Part shown: piece by piece, positions 8,888 through 18,682 of the stretch
How the letters are laid out: the number at the start of each line of letters is the position of its first letter
Position numbering within the stretch: position 1 is the first letter of the stretch
Assembly (NCBI RefSeq): GCF_011620665.1
Contig: NZ_WOYQ01000069.1
Coordinates: 1 to 64,000, forward strand
Direction of reading: 5' to 3'
Source: Microbacterium sp.
Lineage (GTDB): Bacteria > Actinomycetota > Actinomycetes > Actinomycetales > Microbacteriaceae
Length of the DNA: 64,000 bases
Notes under the pieces: generated by a model
What the model was told of the DNA's origin: nothing
The model's input: the letters and a program-made list of their open reading frames with translations, nothing else
Database searches by the model: none
Position numbers and translations under genes: made by a program

Positions 8888-10246
8888 GTGGTATCGACAT
8901 CCGCTCTGTTCCAGGGCCAGACCCCCTTGGCGGTGCGGATGAGGCCGGTTTCGCTTGATGAGGTCGCCGGTCAGGCTCATCTCTTGCACCCTGGCTCGCC
9001 GCTCGTCGCGCTCGCAGACCCGGAGGGCGCCTCCCGCACGGCCGTGTCGGTGATTCTCTGGGGCCCGCCGGGCACGGGGAAGACGACCCTGGCGCAAGCG
9101 ATCGCCCGAACCTCCGGGCGCCGTTTCATCGAGCTCTCGGCGGTCACGGCAGGCGTGAAGGACGTCCGCGAGGTCATGCAGGAAGCCATGACTCAGCGCG
9201 ACCTCTACGGCGCGTCGACGATCCTCTTCCTCGATGAGATTCATCGCTTCACAAAGGCCCAGCAGGACGCACTGCTGCCCGGAGTAGAGAACGGCTGGGT
9301 CATCCTCATCGCGGCGACCACCGAGAATCCATCCTTCTCGATCATCTCGCCACTGTTGTCGCGCTCACTCCTGTTGACGCTGCAGCCTCTGACCGATGAG
9401 GACCTGGGAGTTCTGATCGACCGCGCCGTGACCGATGCGCGCGGGCTCGCCGGTCACGTCAACCTGTCCGTCGAGGCGCGCGCGGCGCTGGTGCAACTCG
9501 CGTCGGGCGATGCGCGGCGGGCGCTCACGTCACTCGAAGCCGCGGCATCCATGGTCGATGCCGTTTCAGATCCGGAGGCCACCACCGGGAGGGTCGACGA
9601 GGCGGATGCCGTGCCCACCGTCACCAGGGACCACGTCGCACGGGCAGTCGATCGCGCCCTCCTGCGCTACGACCGTCAGGGCGACGAGCACTACGACGTG
9701 ATCAGCGCGTTCATCAAATCGATTCGCGGATCCGACGCCGATGCCGCCGTGCACTACCTGGCACGCATGATCGAAGCGGGGGAGGACCCGCGATTCATCG
9801 CGCGGCGCCTCGTGATCTCAGCCTCCGAGGACATCGGTCTGGCCGATCCCCAGGCGCTGCAGATCGCCGTGGCCGCCGCCGACGCGGTCGCCTTCATCGG
9901 CATGCCGGAGGGGCGCATCCCCCTGGCCGAAGCGACTGTCTACCTCGCGACGACAGCGAAGTCCAACGCCGTCTACTCCGCGATCGACGCCGCGATCGCC
10001 GATGTGCGCACCGGTGGCTTCGGGCGCGTGCCCACCCATCTGCGTGACAGCCACTACCCGGGCTCGAAGCGTCTGGGGCACGGCGAGGGCTACGTCTACC
10101 CGCACGATCTGGAGATCGGCATCGCGGCGCAACAGTACCTGCCCGACGAACTGCGCGGCCGCCGCTACTACGAGCCCACGGCGCACGGGCTCGAGCGAGA
10201 TATCTCCGCGCGGGTCGAGAAGATCCGGAAGATCCTGGGGGAGTGA
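8888..10246 (+). CDS. rarA: Replication-associated recombination protein A (RarA/MgsA AAA+ ATPase)
   Basis: AAA+ ATPase of the clamp-loader type that acts at stalled replication forks. 452 residues. Walker A GPPGTGKT at 59-66, Walker B LFLDEIH at 113-119, an arginine-finger region (SPLLSRS), a lid domain, and the C-terminal tetramerisation domain with HLRDSHYPGSK and GYVYPHD, which are hallmarks of the family. The GTG start at 8888 fits a leaderless promoter hexamer six bases upstream. In actinobacteria it is usually found before rpsD and alaS, as here. The assignment is firm; the exact cellular task in actinobacteria is less well known. Confidence 0.95.
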   Translation: MVSTSALFQGQTPLAVRMRPVSLDEVAGQAHLLHPGSPLVALADPEGASRTAVSVILWGPPGTGKTTLAQAIARTSGRRFIELSAVTAGVKDVREVMQEAMTQRDLYGASTILFLDEIHRFTKAQQDALLPGVENGWVILIAATTENPSFSIISPLLSRSLLLTLQPLTDEDLGVLIDRAVTDARGLAGHVNLSVEARAALVQLASGDARRALTSLEAAASMVDAVSDPEATTGRVDEADAVPTVTRDHVARAVDRALLRYDRQGDEHYDVISAFIKSIRGSDADAAVHYLARMIEAGEDPRFIARRLVISASEDIGLADPQALQIAVAAADAVAFIGMPEGRIPLAEATVYLATTAKSNAVYSAIDAAIADVRTGGFGRVPTHLRDSHYPGSKRLGHGEGYVYPHDLEIGIAAQQYLPDELRGRRYYEPTAHGLERDISARVEKIRKILGE

Positions 10247-10317
10247 GCCTCGAGACGGCGGAGGTGGCCTGTGCTCTCTCCAGTGACCGTCCCGCGCAGC
10301 GGTCGAGAGACCTCTGA

Positions 10318-10323
10318 TACCCT
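10318..10323 (+). promoter_or_regulatory. Possible -10 element (TACCCT) for rpsD with a long leader
   Basis: TACCCT within CTGATACCCTGG. It would give an untranslated leader of about 145 bases before rpsD. The 227-base gap between rarA and rpsD holds no gene that I can support. Confidence 0.3.
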
Positions 10324-10473
10324 GGGAGGGCTCGGAACCATGTTTTCGGGCATCCCCCTCTTCTGACACAGACCTCTCGGCGTGCCCCGGCGTGCAGTTT
10401 CGAGCAGGGCGAGGAGCGGGAGATACGTCCGCAGGCCGTGATGGTCACGGCCGCGTGAAGGAAGGAACACTTC

Positions 10474-11103
10474 GTGGCTACGAAGTCCCAGGACCGCCGC
10501 AAGGTGCGTCTGTCGCGATCCCTCGGCATCGCGTTGACCCCCAAGGCAGCCAAATACCTCGAGAAGCGGCCGTACGCTCCCGGCGAGCACGGCCGCTCGA
10601 AGCGCAAGCAGGACAGCGACTTCGCCGTCCGCCTCCGCGAGAAGCAGCGCCTGCGCGAGCAGTACGGCATCCGCGAGAAGCAGATGCGCAACACCTTCAA
10701 CGAGGCCCGCCGCAAGGACGGCCTGACCGGTGAGAACCTGGTCGAGCTGCTCGAAATGCGCCTGGACGCCCTCGTCTTGCGTTCGGGCTTCGCCCGGACC
10801 ACCGCGCAGGCGCGCCAGCTCGTCGTGCATCGCCACATCCTCGTGGACGGCCAGCTCGTCGACCGCCCGTCGTTCCGCGTGAAGCCGGGTCAGCTCATCC
10901 ACGTCAAGCCCAAGAGCGAAGGCACCGAGCCCTTCCAGGTCGCAGCCGCCGGCGGTCACGCCGAGGTCCTGCCCCCGGTTCCCTCGTACCTCTCGGTCGA
11001 GCTCGACAAGCTCCAGGCGCGCCTCGAGCGTCGCCCGAAGCGCGCAGAGGTCCCCGTGACCTGCGACGTTCAACTCGTGGTGGAGTACTACGCGGCGCGG
11101 TGA
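10474..11103 (+). CDS. rpsD: 30S ribosomal protein S4
   Basis: Primary 16S rRNA-binding protein that starts assembly of the small subunit body. 209 residues with a basic N-terminal domain and the S4 RNA-binding domain (about 95-160; RLDALVLRSGFARTTAQARQ region, HRHILVDGQ). It lacks the N-terminal Cys4 zinc motif, so it is the zinc-free (C-) form. The GTG start is preceded by AAGGAA at 10459-10464. It is transcribed alone, away from the main ribosomal protein clusters, and is followed by a strong hairpin terminator. S4 represses its own synthesis in several bacteria, and the long leader here would allow that, but I see no known S4 leader signature. Confidence 0.97.
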   Translation: MATKSQDRRKVRLSRSLGIALTPKAAKYLEKRPYAPGEHGRSKRKQDSDFAVRLREKQRLREQYGIREKQMRNTFNEARRKDGLTGENLVELLEMRLDALVLRSGFARTTAQARQLVVHRHILVDGQLVDRPSFRVKPGQLIHVKPKSEGTEPFQVAAAGGHAEVLPPVPSYLSVELDKLQARLERRPKRAEVPVTCDVQLVVEYYAAR

Positions 11104-11158
11104 GCGGCCCACGGCGCTGCTGGGCGGCGCGCCAACGCTTCCGCGTCACCACCGTCCT

Positions 11159-11193
11159 GCCGAAGGGCGCCGGTCCATCCGGCGCCCTTCGGC
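11159..11193 (+). terminator. Rho-independent-like terminator after rpsD
   Basis: Perfect 15-bp stem: 11159-11173 pairs with 11179-11193 around the loop TCCAT, followed by ATTTCC. It lies 56 bases past the rpsD stop and just before the next promoter-like hexamer. Confidence 0.8.
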
Positions 11194-11202
11194 ATTTCCG
11201 CA

Positions 11203-11208
11203 TAACAT
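11203..11208 (+). promoter_or_regulatory. Leaderless -10 element (TAACAT) for the small membrane protein gene
   Basis: TAACAT ends seven bases before the ATG at 11216. It overlaps an upstream in-frame ATG (11207), which argues that 11216 is the true start. Confidence 0.4.
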
Positions 11209-11215
11209 GGATTCC

Positions 11216-11533
11216 ATGCAAAAGATCGCGTGGTTCGTGCTGGGCATCGCCGGTGGTTTCATCGCCGCTCATCTGGTCAACAGGGATCCGCGCGGCCACG
11301 AGGTACTCGCCGACGTCGACGCCCGCATCAGCGAGTTCACCGACCGCATCGGCGAGGCGTACCGTGCGCAGGAGACGAAGATCGACGGCCTGGTCGCTGA
11401 TGTGAAGGGCGCAGCGGCGGGCGCTGTGGACGCCGCGAAGAGCGTGGCGGCCGATGCGAAGGATGCCGCGGGCGACGCTGTCGAGACGGTTGCGGATGCC
11501 GTCCGCGACACCGCGGCCAAGCTCACCGACTGA
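11216..11533 (+). CDS. Small membrane-anchored coiled-coil protein of unknown function
   Basis: 105 residues from the ATG at 11216. One N-terminal membrane helix (about 4-20, FVLGIAGGFIAAHLV), then a short linker with HLVNRDPRG and a long Ala/Asp/Val-rich helix likely to form a coiled coil (repeats of DAAKS, DAKDA, DAVET, DAVRD). I do not recognise a function. Proteins of this build are found between rpsD and alaS in relatives. The gene precedes alaS by 58 bases on the same strand and may share its transcript. The start is chosen from the leaderless promoter spacing; an ATG nine bases upstream is the alternative. Confidence 0.7.
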   Translation: MQKIAWFVLGIAGGFIAAHLVNRDPRGHEVLADVDARISEFTDRIGEAYRAQETKIDGLVADVKGAAAGAVDAAKSVAADAKDAAGDAVETVADAVRDTAAKLTD

Positions 11534-11591
11534 TCGCTCCCACCCGGACGCCCCGACGGCGACTGGTGCCGTACGCACGCCCGAGGACCCC

Positions 11592-14258
11592 ATGAAGACC
11601 GCCGAGATCGCAGAGCGTTACCTGAACTACTTCGAAAAGAACGGGCACTCCATCGTGCCGTCCGCATCGCTGGTCACCGATGATCCCGCGCTCCTGTTCA
11701 CGGTGGCGGGAATGGTTCCCTTCATCCCGTATCTGAGCGGCGACGTGCCGGCCCCGTATCGCCGTGTGGCCGACAATCAGAAGTGCATTCGCACCCTCGA
11801 TATCGAAGAAGTCGGCAAGACGCCGCGGCACGGCACCTTCTTCCAGATGCTCGGCAACTGGTCCTTCGGCGACTACTTCAAGGAAGGCGCGATCCGCTAT
11901 GCGTGGGAGCTGCTCACCGGTGCGGAGGACGAGGGTGGCCTCGCCTTCGATCCGAAGGACCTGTGGGTCACCGTCTACGAAGAGGACGACGAAGCACACG
12001 ATCTTTGGCTGCGTCTGACCGACCTGCCCGAAGAGCGCATCCAGCGACTGGGCAAGGAGACCAATTACTGGTCCACCGGTCTTCCCGGGCCCGCCGGGCC
12101 CTGCTCCGAGATCTTCTTCGACCGCGGCCCTGCCTACGGTGTCGACGGCGGCCCGGCCACGGACGATGACCGCTACGTCGAGATCTGGAACCTCGTGTTC
12201 ATGCAGTACCAGATCACCAACGTCCGTTCGAAGTACGACTTCGATGTCGTGGGCGAACTGCCCGCGAAGAACATCGACACCGGCATGGGTCTCGAGCGCA
12301 TTGCGTTCATCAAGCAGGGTGTCGACAACATGTACGAGACCGACCAGGTCCGCCCGGTTCTGGATGCCGCCGTCCAGCTCTCCGGCAAGACCTATGGTGC
12401 ACAGCACGAGGACGACGTCCGCTTCCGCGTCGTCGCCGACCACATCCGCTCCTCGCTCATGCTGCTTTCTGACGGCGTGACCCCCTCCAACGAGGGCCGT
12501 GGCTACATCCTGCGGCGGCTGATGCGCCGCGCAATCCGTGCGATGCGCCTCCTGGGAGTGGAGGGCCCGACCTTTGGTGTGCTGTTCGCGGCATCCCGCG
12601 ATGCGATGAAGGGGGCGTACCCGGTCGTCGAGTCCGACTATGAACGCCTCGAGCAGTACGCCCTCGCCGAGGAGGCGACGTTCCTCCGCACACTCGCGGC
12701 CGGATCCGAGCTGCTCGATGAGTCGCTCATACAGGCGAAGGATGCCGGAGGCGCCCAGCTCTCCGGATCGCAGGCGTTCCTGCTCCACGACACCTACGGC
12801 TTCCCGATCGACCTGACACTGGAGATCGCCGAAGAAGCAGGGCTGTCGGTCGACCGGGCCGCGTTCGACGCGCTCATGCATGAGCAACGGGCTCGTGCGA
12901 AGGCCGATGCGCGCTCTCGCAAGCGTCAGCTCGCCGACACGAGCGTCTACCGTGCGTTCCGCGCACCGGGCGAGACGATCTTCACCGGATTCACCGAGCT
13001 CGAGACGCAGTCGAGCGTGCTGGGCCTGCTGGTGGATGGTCAGCCCGCTCAGCGGGCGAGCCAGGGACAGATCGCCGAAGTGATCCTCGCCGAGACAGCC
13101 CTCTACGCCGAGTCCGGCGGGCAGGTCGCCGATCGCGGAGTCATCGTCGGTCCCGGCTTCGAGCTCGAAGTCCTCGACGTGCAGAAGCCGGTTCCCGGCC
13201 TCATCAGCCACACCGTCGAGGTCATTTCCGGAGAAGTCGGTGTCGGTCAATCCGCTTCGACCGTCGTGGATGCCGTCAATCGCCGTGCCGCCCAGCAGGC
13301 GCATTCCGCGACTCACCTCGTGCACGCTGCCCTGCGCGACACGCTCGGGCGGAGTGCGACCCAGGCGGGATCGCTGAACCGTGCCGGCTACATGCGGTTC
13401 GACTTCTCCTGGGGTCAGGCACTCTCGGAGGCCACGAAGACCGAGATCGAGGAGATCGCCAACGCGGCGATCCGCGACAATCTCGCGGTGACCACGCGCA
13501 TCCTGCCGCTGGCGGAAGCCAAAGAGCTCGGCGCAATGGCGCTGTTCGGAGAGAAGTACGGCGAGACGGTGCGCATGGTCGACATCGGCGGACCGTGGTC
13601 GCGTGAACTCTGCGGCGGCACGCACGTGGCATCGAGCGCCGAGATCAGTCTGATCAGCCTCGTGGGCGAGTCCTCCGTGGGCGCCTCGAACCGCCGTGTG
13701 GAAGCACTCGTCGGTCTCGACGCCTTCCGCGAGCTCGCCGCCGAACGAGCGCTTGTCTCCCATCTGTCGAGCGCGCTGAAGACGCCCAAGGACCAGCTGG
13801 CGGACCGTATTTCGGAGCTGGCGGCGAGCCTGAAGGCCGCTGAGAAGAAGATCGCGCAGTTCGAGGCGAAAGCCCTCGGCGAACGGCTTCCCGAGATCGT
13901 CGGGACTGCGCGGGATGTCGGCGGGTTCCGGGTCATCGCGCAGTCGATCGGCTCCGTTGCGTCGGCCGATGATCTTCGGGCTCTGGCGCTGCAGGCGCGT
14001 GAGCGCCTCGGGTCGCAGGCCGGTGTCGTCGTGCTCGGCGCCATCGTCGGTGAGCGGCCGGTGGTCATCGTCGCGACGAATGAGGCCGCGCGCGCGGCCG
14101 GCGCGAAGGCGGGCGTGCTGGCGAAGATCGCCGCATCCGTTCTCGGTGGTGGTGGCGGCGGCCGCGACGACGTCGCTCAGGGCGGTGGCACGGATGCAGC
14201 GGCGCTCCCGGCGGCGTTCTCCGCGGTCGTTCGGGACCTCCCGGCGACGGCCGCGTGA
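11592..14258 (+). CDS. alaS: Alanine--tRNA ligase
   Basis: Class II synthetase that charges tRNA-Ala and edits mischarged Ser and Gly. 888 residues in the standard order: catalytic domain, with NWSFGDYFKEGAI and the motif-3 region near EGRGYILRRLMRRA; editing domain with the zinc ligands H571-xxx-H575 and C674 in CGGTHV; and the C-terminal DHHA1 domain with a glycine-rich stretch (LGGGGGGRDD). The ATG at 11592 is chosen because it starts the conserved KTAEIAERYLNYF segment and has GAGGA a few bases ahead; the open frame extends further upstream but without homology. The stop overlaps the ruvX start by four bases (GTGA). Confidence 0.97.
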   Translation: MKTAEIAERYLNYFEKNGHSIVPSASLVTDDPALLFTVAGMVPFIPYLSGDVPAPYRRVADNQKCIRTLDIEEVGKTPRHGTFFQMLGNWSFGDYFKEGAIRYAWELLTGAEDEGGLAFDPKDLWVTVYEEDDEAHDLWLRLTDLPEERIQRLGKETNYWSTGLPGPAGPCSEIFFDRGPAYGVDGGPATDDDRYVEIWNLVFMQYQITNVRSKYDFDVVGELPAKNIDTGMGLERIAFIKQGVDNMYETDQVRPVLDAAVQLSGKTYGAQHEDDVRFRVVADHIRSSLMLLSDGVTPSNEGRGYILRRLMRRAIRAMRLLGVEGPTFGVLFAASRDAMKGAYPVVESDYERLEQYALAEEATFLRTLAAGSELLDESLIQAKDAGGAQLSGSQAFLLHDTYGFPIDLTLEIAEEAGLSVDRAAFDALMHEQRARAKADARSRKRQLADTSVYRAFRAPGETIFTGFTELETQSSVLGLLVDGQPAQRASQGQIAEVILAETALYAESGGQVADRGVIVGPGFELEVLDVQKPVPGLISHTVEVISGEVGVGQSASTVVDAVNRRAAQQAHSATHLVHAALRDTLGRSATQAGSLNRAGYMRFDFSWGQALSEATKTEIEEIANAAIRDNLAVTTRILPLAEAKELGAMALFGEKYGETVRMVDIGGPWSRELCGGTHVASSAEISLISLVGESSVGASNRRVEALVGLDAFRELAAERALVSHLSSALKTPKDQLADRISELAASLKAAEKKIAQFEAKALGERLPEIVGTARDVGGFRVIAQSIGSVASADDLRALALQARERLGSQAGVVVLGAIVGERPVVIVATNEAARAAGAKAGVLAKIAASVLGGGGGGRDDVAQGGGTDAAALPAAFSAVVRDLPATAA

Positions 14259-14728
14259 ATGAATTCCGCCGCGGCGCGCGGCTGGGCATCGACGTGGGCA
14301 GAGCCCGCGTCGGCATAGCCCGTTGCGACCCCGACGGCCTGCTGGCGGTGCCGGTCGAGACGATAGCGCGCACAGAAGGCGCACCCGCGCGCATCGCGGA
14401 GCTGGCCGAAGAGCACGAGGCGCTCGAGATCCTCGTGGGACTTCCGATCGGCCTGTCCGGCCACGAGACGGCCTCCACGACGGACGCGCGGGACTTCGCC
14501 CGCGCGGTGCGCGATGCCAGCAACCGGCCGGTGCGGATGGTGGACGAGCGGTTGAGCACGGTCTCGGCGCACGCCGCGCTGCGTTCTTCCGGGCGCTCGC
14601 AGCGTTCGTCTCGTAGCATTGTCGATCAGGTCGCCGCGGTCGTCCTGCTTCAGCAGGCGATCGACGTCGAGAAGAGCACCGGGACCCCGACCGGTGAGCT
14701 GCTCTCCGATTCTCAGGAGTCCACCTGA
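14255..14728 (+). CDS. ruvX: RuvX/YqgF family Holliday junction resolvase-like protein
   Basis: RNase H-fold protein, 157 residues, essential in many bacteria. YqgF proteins are linked to 16S rRNA 5'-end maturation, and the mycobacterial RuvX to Holliday-junction cleavage. Visible are the first catalytic aspartate (D13 in LGIDVGRARVG), LVGLPIGLSG, and DERLSTVSA carrying the acidic active-site residues. The GTG start overlaps alaS by four bases, and the stop shares one base with the mltG start, so the three genes are tightly coupled. The alaS-ruvX-mltG-aroE order is common in actinobacteria. The exact role in this organism is not shown by the sequence. Confidence 0.93.
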   Translation: MNEFRRGARLGIDVGRARVGIARCDPDGLLAVPVETIARTEGAPARIAELAEEHEALEILVGLPIGLSGHETASTTDARDFARAVRDASNRPVRMVDERLSTVSAHAALRSSGRSQRSSRSIVDQVAAVVLLQQAIDVEKSTGTPTGELLSDSQEST

Positions 14729-16089
14729 TGCCCGAAACCCCGTCGAGCGATGATCACTTCGCGGATCTGCGCAGCCAGCCGCCCGAGCCGGATCATCGGA
14801 CCTCGGAGAGTCCCGCCATGGCTAGCCCTGCGGATGGAACGCCATCGACCCGCAGAGAGGCGCGTGCCGCCGCTCAGCGCGCGCACGACGCCGCCCGAGT
14901 CCCGGCCGCGAACGTCTCCCCGCACGCTGCCGGTCCTGCGACGATTGTGCCGCTGGAAGATCTGTTCGCCGCCGACGCAGGCGCACGTGCGCGCGACGAG
15001 CGCGACCGGCGCGACCGGCGCAAGAGCCGCACCGCAGCGTGGCTGGTGTTCGGCGCCATCCTCGCGCTCCTGGGCGGCCTCGCTGCCGCTGGCTTCCAGG
15101 TATGGAACACGTACGAAGACGACATCCGCGGCTTCATGGGATGGGAGGAACCGAAGGACTACGATGCCGGCACGGCAACCGGCGACGTCACCGTCACGAT
15201 CGTCACCGGGGATACCGGCTCGTCGATCTCGCGCACACTGTTCGAGTCGGGCGTGACCAAAACCGCTGACGCGTTCTACGATTACCTCATCAGCTCGGCA
15301 CAGGATCCCACCTTCCTCCCCGGCGTGTATTCGCTGCAGCAGCAGATGACCTCCGCTGCGGCGCTGGATGCATTGCTGGACCCCGCGAACAAGCGGGAGG
15401 ACACCGCGCAGCTCCGTGAGGGACTTACCGTCGAGCAAAGCCTGCGCCTGCTCGCGGATGGCATCGGCCTCCCACTGGGTGACCTCGAGGCCGCCGTCGC
15501 CGACCCTTCGGCGTACGGTGTCCCGGCGGACTCGCTCGAAGGCTGGCTGTTCCCGGCGACGTACACGTTCGACCCCGAAGTGACGGCCTCGCAGGTCATC
15601 CGAACGCTCGTCGACCGCACCCGTACGTCCCTGGACGCCGCGGGCGTGGCGGTCGCCGATCGGCAGCAGATCCTGACGGTCGCATCGATCATCCAGCGCG
15701 AGGCCCGGCTCGAGGACGACTTCTACAAAGTGTCGCGCGTCATCGGCAACCGTCTGGCCGACGGCATGAAACTGCAGATGGATTCCACCGCTCAGTTCGG
15801 CTTCGATGAGCTGCACGACGGCACCGCCAGTTCATCGGCGGAGGCGCTCGCAGACCAGAATCCGTGGAACACCTACGTCGTCGATGGTCTGCCCGCAGGG
15901 CCGATCTCCAACCCGGGTGACATCGCGATCGATGCGGCGATGCATCCGGCCGATGGCAACTGGCTGTACTTCGTCACCTGGAACATGGACACGGGCGAGA
16001 CGATCTTCTCGGACACGTACGCGGAGCACGAGAAGGCGATCGCACAATGGGACCAGTGGTGCGCAGTCAACGACAATCGCGGATGCTGA
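14728..16089 (+). CDS. mltG: Endolytic peptidoglycan transglycosylase MltG
   Basis: Membrane-anchored lytic transglycosylase that cuts nascent glycan strands and is thought to end their elongation. 453 residues: a long disordered and charged cytoplasmic N-terminus (about 1-100), one membrane helix (about 104-126), a LysM-like segment, then the YceG/MltG catalytic domain. The catalytic glutamate is E325 in ASIIQREA, matching the ASIVEKE motif of the family. VIGNRLADGMKLQMDST and NPWNTY follow as expected. The extended N-terminus before the helix is typical of actinobacterial members. It starts one base inside the ruvX stop and is followed four bases later by aroE. Confidence 0.94.
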   Translation: MPETPSSDDHFADLRSQPPEPDHRTSESPAMASPADGTPSTRREARAAAQRAHDAARVPAANVSPHAAGPATIVPLEDLFAADAGARARDERDRRDRRKSRTAAWLVFGAILALLGGLAAAGFQVWNTYEDDIRGFMGWEEPKDYDAGTATGDVTVTIVTGDTGSSISRTLFESGVTKTADAFYDYLISSAQDPTFLPGVYSLQQQMTSAAALDALLDPANKREDTAQLREGLTVEQSLRLLADGIGLPLGDLEAAVADPSAYGVPADSLEGWLFPATYTFDPEVTASQVIRTLVDRTRTSLDAAGVAVADRQQILTVASIIQREARLEDDFYKVSRVIGNRLADGMKLQMDSTAQFGFDELHDGTASSSAEALADQNPWNTYVVDGLPAGPISNPGDIAIDAAMHPADGNWLYFVTWNMDTGETIFSDTYAEHEKAIAQWDQWCAVNDNRGC

Positions 16090-16093
16090 CGGC

Positions 16094-16930
16094 ATGATAC
16101 GCCTGGAGGTGTGGGGGGATCCGATCGATCACAGCCTGTCTCCGGTCCTCCACCGAGCCGCGTATGCACAGCTCGGCTGGGAGTGGCGGTACGACCGTCG
16201 CCGGGTCGACGCGGCGGGGTTCCGGACGATGCTGAATGACGTTCAGCTTCGAGGAGCGTCGATCACCTTCCCCCTGAAGAACCTGGCGTGGGCGGCGGCC
16301 GCCACCCGTGACCGGCGCGCGGAGCTCACCGGCGCCGTGAACACTCTGCTCCTCGATGCGGCGCTCACCGGCGGCGATGGACCGTACGGGTTCAACACGG
16401 ATGTCGGTGGAATTGTTCGAGACCTTCACGCTCACGGCATCTCCGATGCGGACGCCGCCCGGCTGATCGGCGCCGGTGCGACGGCCACATCCGCCCTGGT
16501 GGCACTCGGCGAGCTCGGCATCGAGCACGTCGACGTGCTCGCACGGCGCCCGGACGCCGCGGAACCTCTCCGGGCGCTGGGAGCACGTCTGGGCATGACG
16601 GTGACCGTCGCTCCGCTGGAGGCGCCCTCACATCCGTCTCGGCCGCTGACGATCTCGACGCTGCCCGGCGGCACGGTGTTGCCGGATTCCGTCTCGGACG
16701 CCGTCGCAGCGGGAGGCGGCGTGCTCTACGACGTCGTCTACGGTCAGTGGCCGACCGCGCTCGCCGCGGCGTGGGAGCGCATGGGGGGCCGCGCGGTCAA
16801 TGGGCTCGGCATGCTTCTGCACCAGGCTGTGCTGCAGATCCGCATCTTCGCGACCGGGGATCCGGACGAGCCGCTGCCCGACGAGCCATCGGTCGTGGCC
16901 GTCATGCGTCGTGCGCTCGTGAAAGACTAG
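16094..16930 (+). CDS. aroE: Shikimate dehydrogenase (NADP)
   Basis: Reduces 3-dehydroshikimate to shikimate, the fourth step to chorismate. 278 residues. The substrate-binding SLSP motif is at 14-17 and the catalytic lysine is K62 in FPLKN; NTDVGG and the nucleotide loop GAGATATSA follow. The active-site segment reads ITFPLKN where many AroE have VTxPxK, and the dinucleotide loop is GAGATA rather than GAGGAA, so this is a somewhat divergent actinobacterial form. The ATG at 16094 starts the conserved [12 protein letters not shown] segment; the frame is open further upstream inside mltG, which has no homology. It leads the aroE-aroC-aroK-aroB cluster, with aroC starting four bases after its stop. 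Confidence 0.92.
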   Translation: MIRLEVWGDPIDHSLSPVLHRAAYAQLGWEWRYDRRRVDAAGFRTMLNDVQLRGASITFPLKNLAWAAAATRDRRAELTGAVNTLLLDAALTGGDGPYGFNTDVGGIVRDLHAHGISDADAARLIGAGATATSALVALGELGIEHVDVLARRPDAAEPLRALGARLGMTVTVAPLEAPSHPSRPLTISTLPGGTVLPDSVSDAVAAGGGVLYDVVYGQWPTALAAAWERMGGRAVNGLGMLLHQAVLQIRIFATGDPDEPLPDEPSVVAVMRRALVKD

Positions 16931-16934
16931 ACGG

Positions 16935-18146
16935 ATGCTCCGCGTGCTCACGGCCGGCGAATCGCACGGCCCCGAACTCGTCGCCCTCATGGAGGGACTG
17001 CCGGCGGGCGTGCCCATCTCCCGCGCGGCGATCCAGGCCGACCTCGCCCGCCGCAAGCTCGGCGATGGCAGGGGATCGCGAATGAAATTCGAGGAGGACG
17101 AGCTCACGATCTCCTCGGGTGTGCGGCACGGGGTGAGCATGGGCAGCCCCATCGCCCTCCGCATCGGAAACACCGAGTGGCCGAAATGGGTCGAGGTCAT
17201 GGGCGCCGAGCCCGTCGAACTCACCGAGAGGTCGCGCGGGCGCAGCGCTGCGCTCACCCGGCCGCGGCCCGGGCATGCGGATCTCGTCGGTATGCAGAAG
17301 TACGGATTCGATGAGGCGCGTCCGATCCTCGAGCGCGCGAGCGCTCGTGAAACCGCCGCTCGCGTCGCGCTCGGGGCAATCGCGCGCGCGTTCCTGGGGG
17401 AACTCGGCATCGGACTCGTGAGCCATACCCTGTCGATCGGCACGGTACAGGTGCCCGCGGGAGCCGCGCTGCCCACGCCGGGAGACGTCGAGGTCCTCGA
17501 CGCCGATCCACTCCGGTGCTTCGACCCCGCCACGTCGGTCGCGATGGTCGAGGAGGTGGACGCCGCTCGTCACGACGGCGACACTCTGGGCGGCATCGTC
17601 GAGGTGCTCGCGTACGGCCTGCCGCCGGGCCTCGGCTCGCACGTGCAGTGGGATCGTCGCCTCGACGGCAAGCTCGCGCAGGCGATCATGAGCATACAAG
17701 CGATCAAGGGCGTCGAGATCGGCGACGGCTTCGAGACGACGCGCCGCCGGGGATCGGCGGCGCACGACGAGCTGTTCGGGGCGATCGGAGGAATCACGCG
17801 ATCCACCGACAGGGCTGGTGGCACGGAAGGCGGCATGTCCACCGGGACCGTGCTCCGTGTGCGCGCCGGAATGAAGCCGATCGCGACGGTGCCGCACGCG
17901 CTGCGGACGATCGACGTCGCGACGGGGGAAGCTGCCACGGCCCATCATCAGCGATCGGATGTCTGCGCCGTTCCGGCGGCGGGGGTCGTCGCCGAGGCGA
18001 TGGTGGCGATCGTTCTGGCTCAGGCGATGCTGGAGAAATTCGGCGGCGACTCGGTGCCGGAGACCCGACGAAACCTTGAGTCCTATCTCGCCGCGATCCC
18101 GGACGGGCTTCGCAGCGCCCCCGGCAGCGACGCCACACTCGGATGA
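16935..18146 (+). CDS. aroC: Chorismate synthase
   Basis: Converts 5-enolpyruvylshikimate-3-phosphate to chorismate using reduced FMN. 403 residues. The three family signatures are present: GESHGPEL near the start, [13 protein letters not shown] near residue 110, and the C-terminal [18 protein letters not shown] and [12 protein letters not shown] blocks. The ATG at 16935 lies four bases after aroE, and the stop overlaps aroK by four bases (ATGA). The protein carries no flavin reductase domain, so it should be a monofunctional bacterial type that needs reduced flavin from elsewhere. Confidence 0.97.
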   Translation: MLRVLTAGESHGPELVALMEGLPAGVPISRAAIQADLARRKLGDGRGSRMKFEEDELTISSGVRHGVSMGSPIALRIGNTEWPKWVEVMGAEPVELTERSRGRSAALTRPRPGHADLVGMQKYGFDEARPILERASARETAARVALGAIARAFLGELGIGLVSHTLSIGTVQVPAGAALPTPGDVEVLDADPLRCFDPATSVAMVEEVDAARHDGDTLGGIVEVLAYGLPPGLGSHVQWDRRLDGKLAQAIMSIQAIKGVEIGDGFETTRRRGSAAHDELFGAIGGITRSTDRAGGTEGGMSTGTVLRVRAGMKPIATVPHALRTIDVATGEAATAHHQRSDVCAVPAAGVVAEAMVAIVLAQAMLEKFGGDSVPETRRNLESYLAAIPDGLRSAPGSDATLG

Positions 18147-18682
18147 GGGAACCTGCGATCGTCCTCGTCGGCCCGATGGGCGCCGGGAAGACGAGCGTCG
18201 GCCGTCGCGTGGCCCGCGCCCTGCAGCTCCCGTTCGCCGACACCGACAGGATCGTCGTGCGCGACAACGGTCCGATCGCCGCGCTGTTCCAGAGCCATGG
18301 AGAAGAGCACTTCCGCGCCGCCGAGCGGGCGGCCGTGCGCGAGGCCCTCGCGGCCGGCGGCGTCGTCGCACTCGGGGGCGGTGCGGTGCTCGATGCCGAC
18401 ACGCGCGCCGACCTGACCCATCACCGCGTCGTCCTTCTGACCGTCCGGCCGCGCATCGTCGCCGCGCGTATCGGCGGGGACGCGCGCCCACTCCTGAGCG
18501 GTGAAGATCCCGTTGGCCGCTGGACCCGGATCTTCGACGAGCGCAGACCGATCTACGAGAGCATCGCCGATGTCACCTTCGACACCTCAAGCGGGCCGCT
18601 CGCAGACATCGTCACGAAGATCACGGACTGGGTGCGCGAGGACTCGGGCATCGTGAGCGGTGACCCGGAGGAAGACGAATGA
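18143..18682 (+). CDS. aroK: Shikimate kinase
   Basis: Phosphorylates shikimate at the 3-OH with ATP. 179 residues. P-loop GPMGAGKT at 10-17, the DTD shikimate-binding motif (FADTDR), FRAAE, the GGGA substrate loop and an Arg-containing lid (RPLLSG). The ATG at 18143 overlaps the aroC stop by four bases, and the stop overlaps aroB by four bases. The central position in the aro cluster makes the assignment secure. Confidence 0.95.
   Translation: MREPAIVLVGPMGAGKTSVGRRVARALQLPFADTDRIVVRDNGPIAALFQSHGEEHFRAAERAAVREALAAGGVVALGGGAVLDADTRADLTHHRVVLLTVRPRIVAARIGGDARPLLSGEDPVGRWTRIFDERRPIYESIADVTFDTSSGPLADIVTKITDWVREDSGIVSGDPEEDE

Noticed and set aside
11207..11215. ATG at 11207 as the start of the small membrane protein
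   Set aside because: It overlaps the TAACAT hexamer; the ATG at 11216 has the leaderless spacing. The choice is not certain.
11523..14384. Open frame of about 953 codons on the minus strand, opposite alaS
   Set aside because: Same codon-bias shadow; low-complexity Arg/Gly/Asp composition and no domain. alaS is intact on the other strand.
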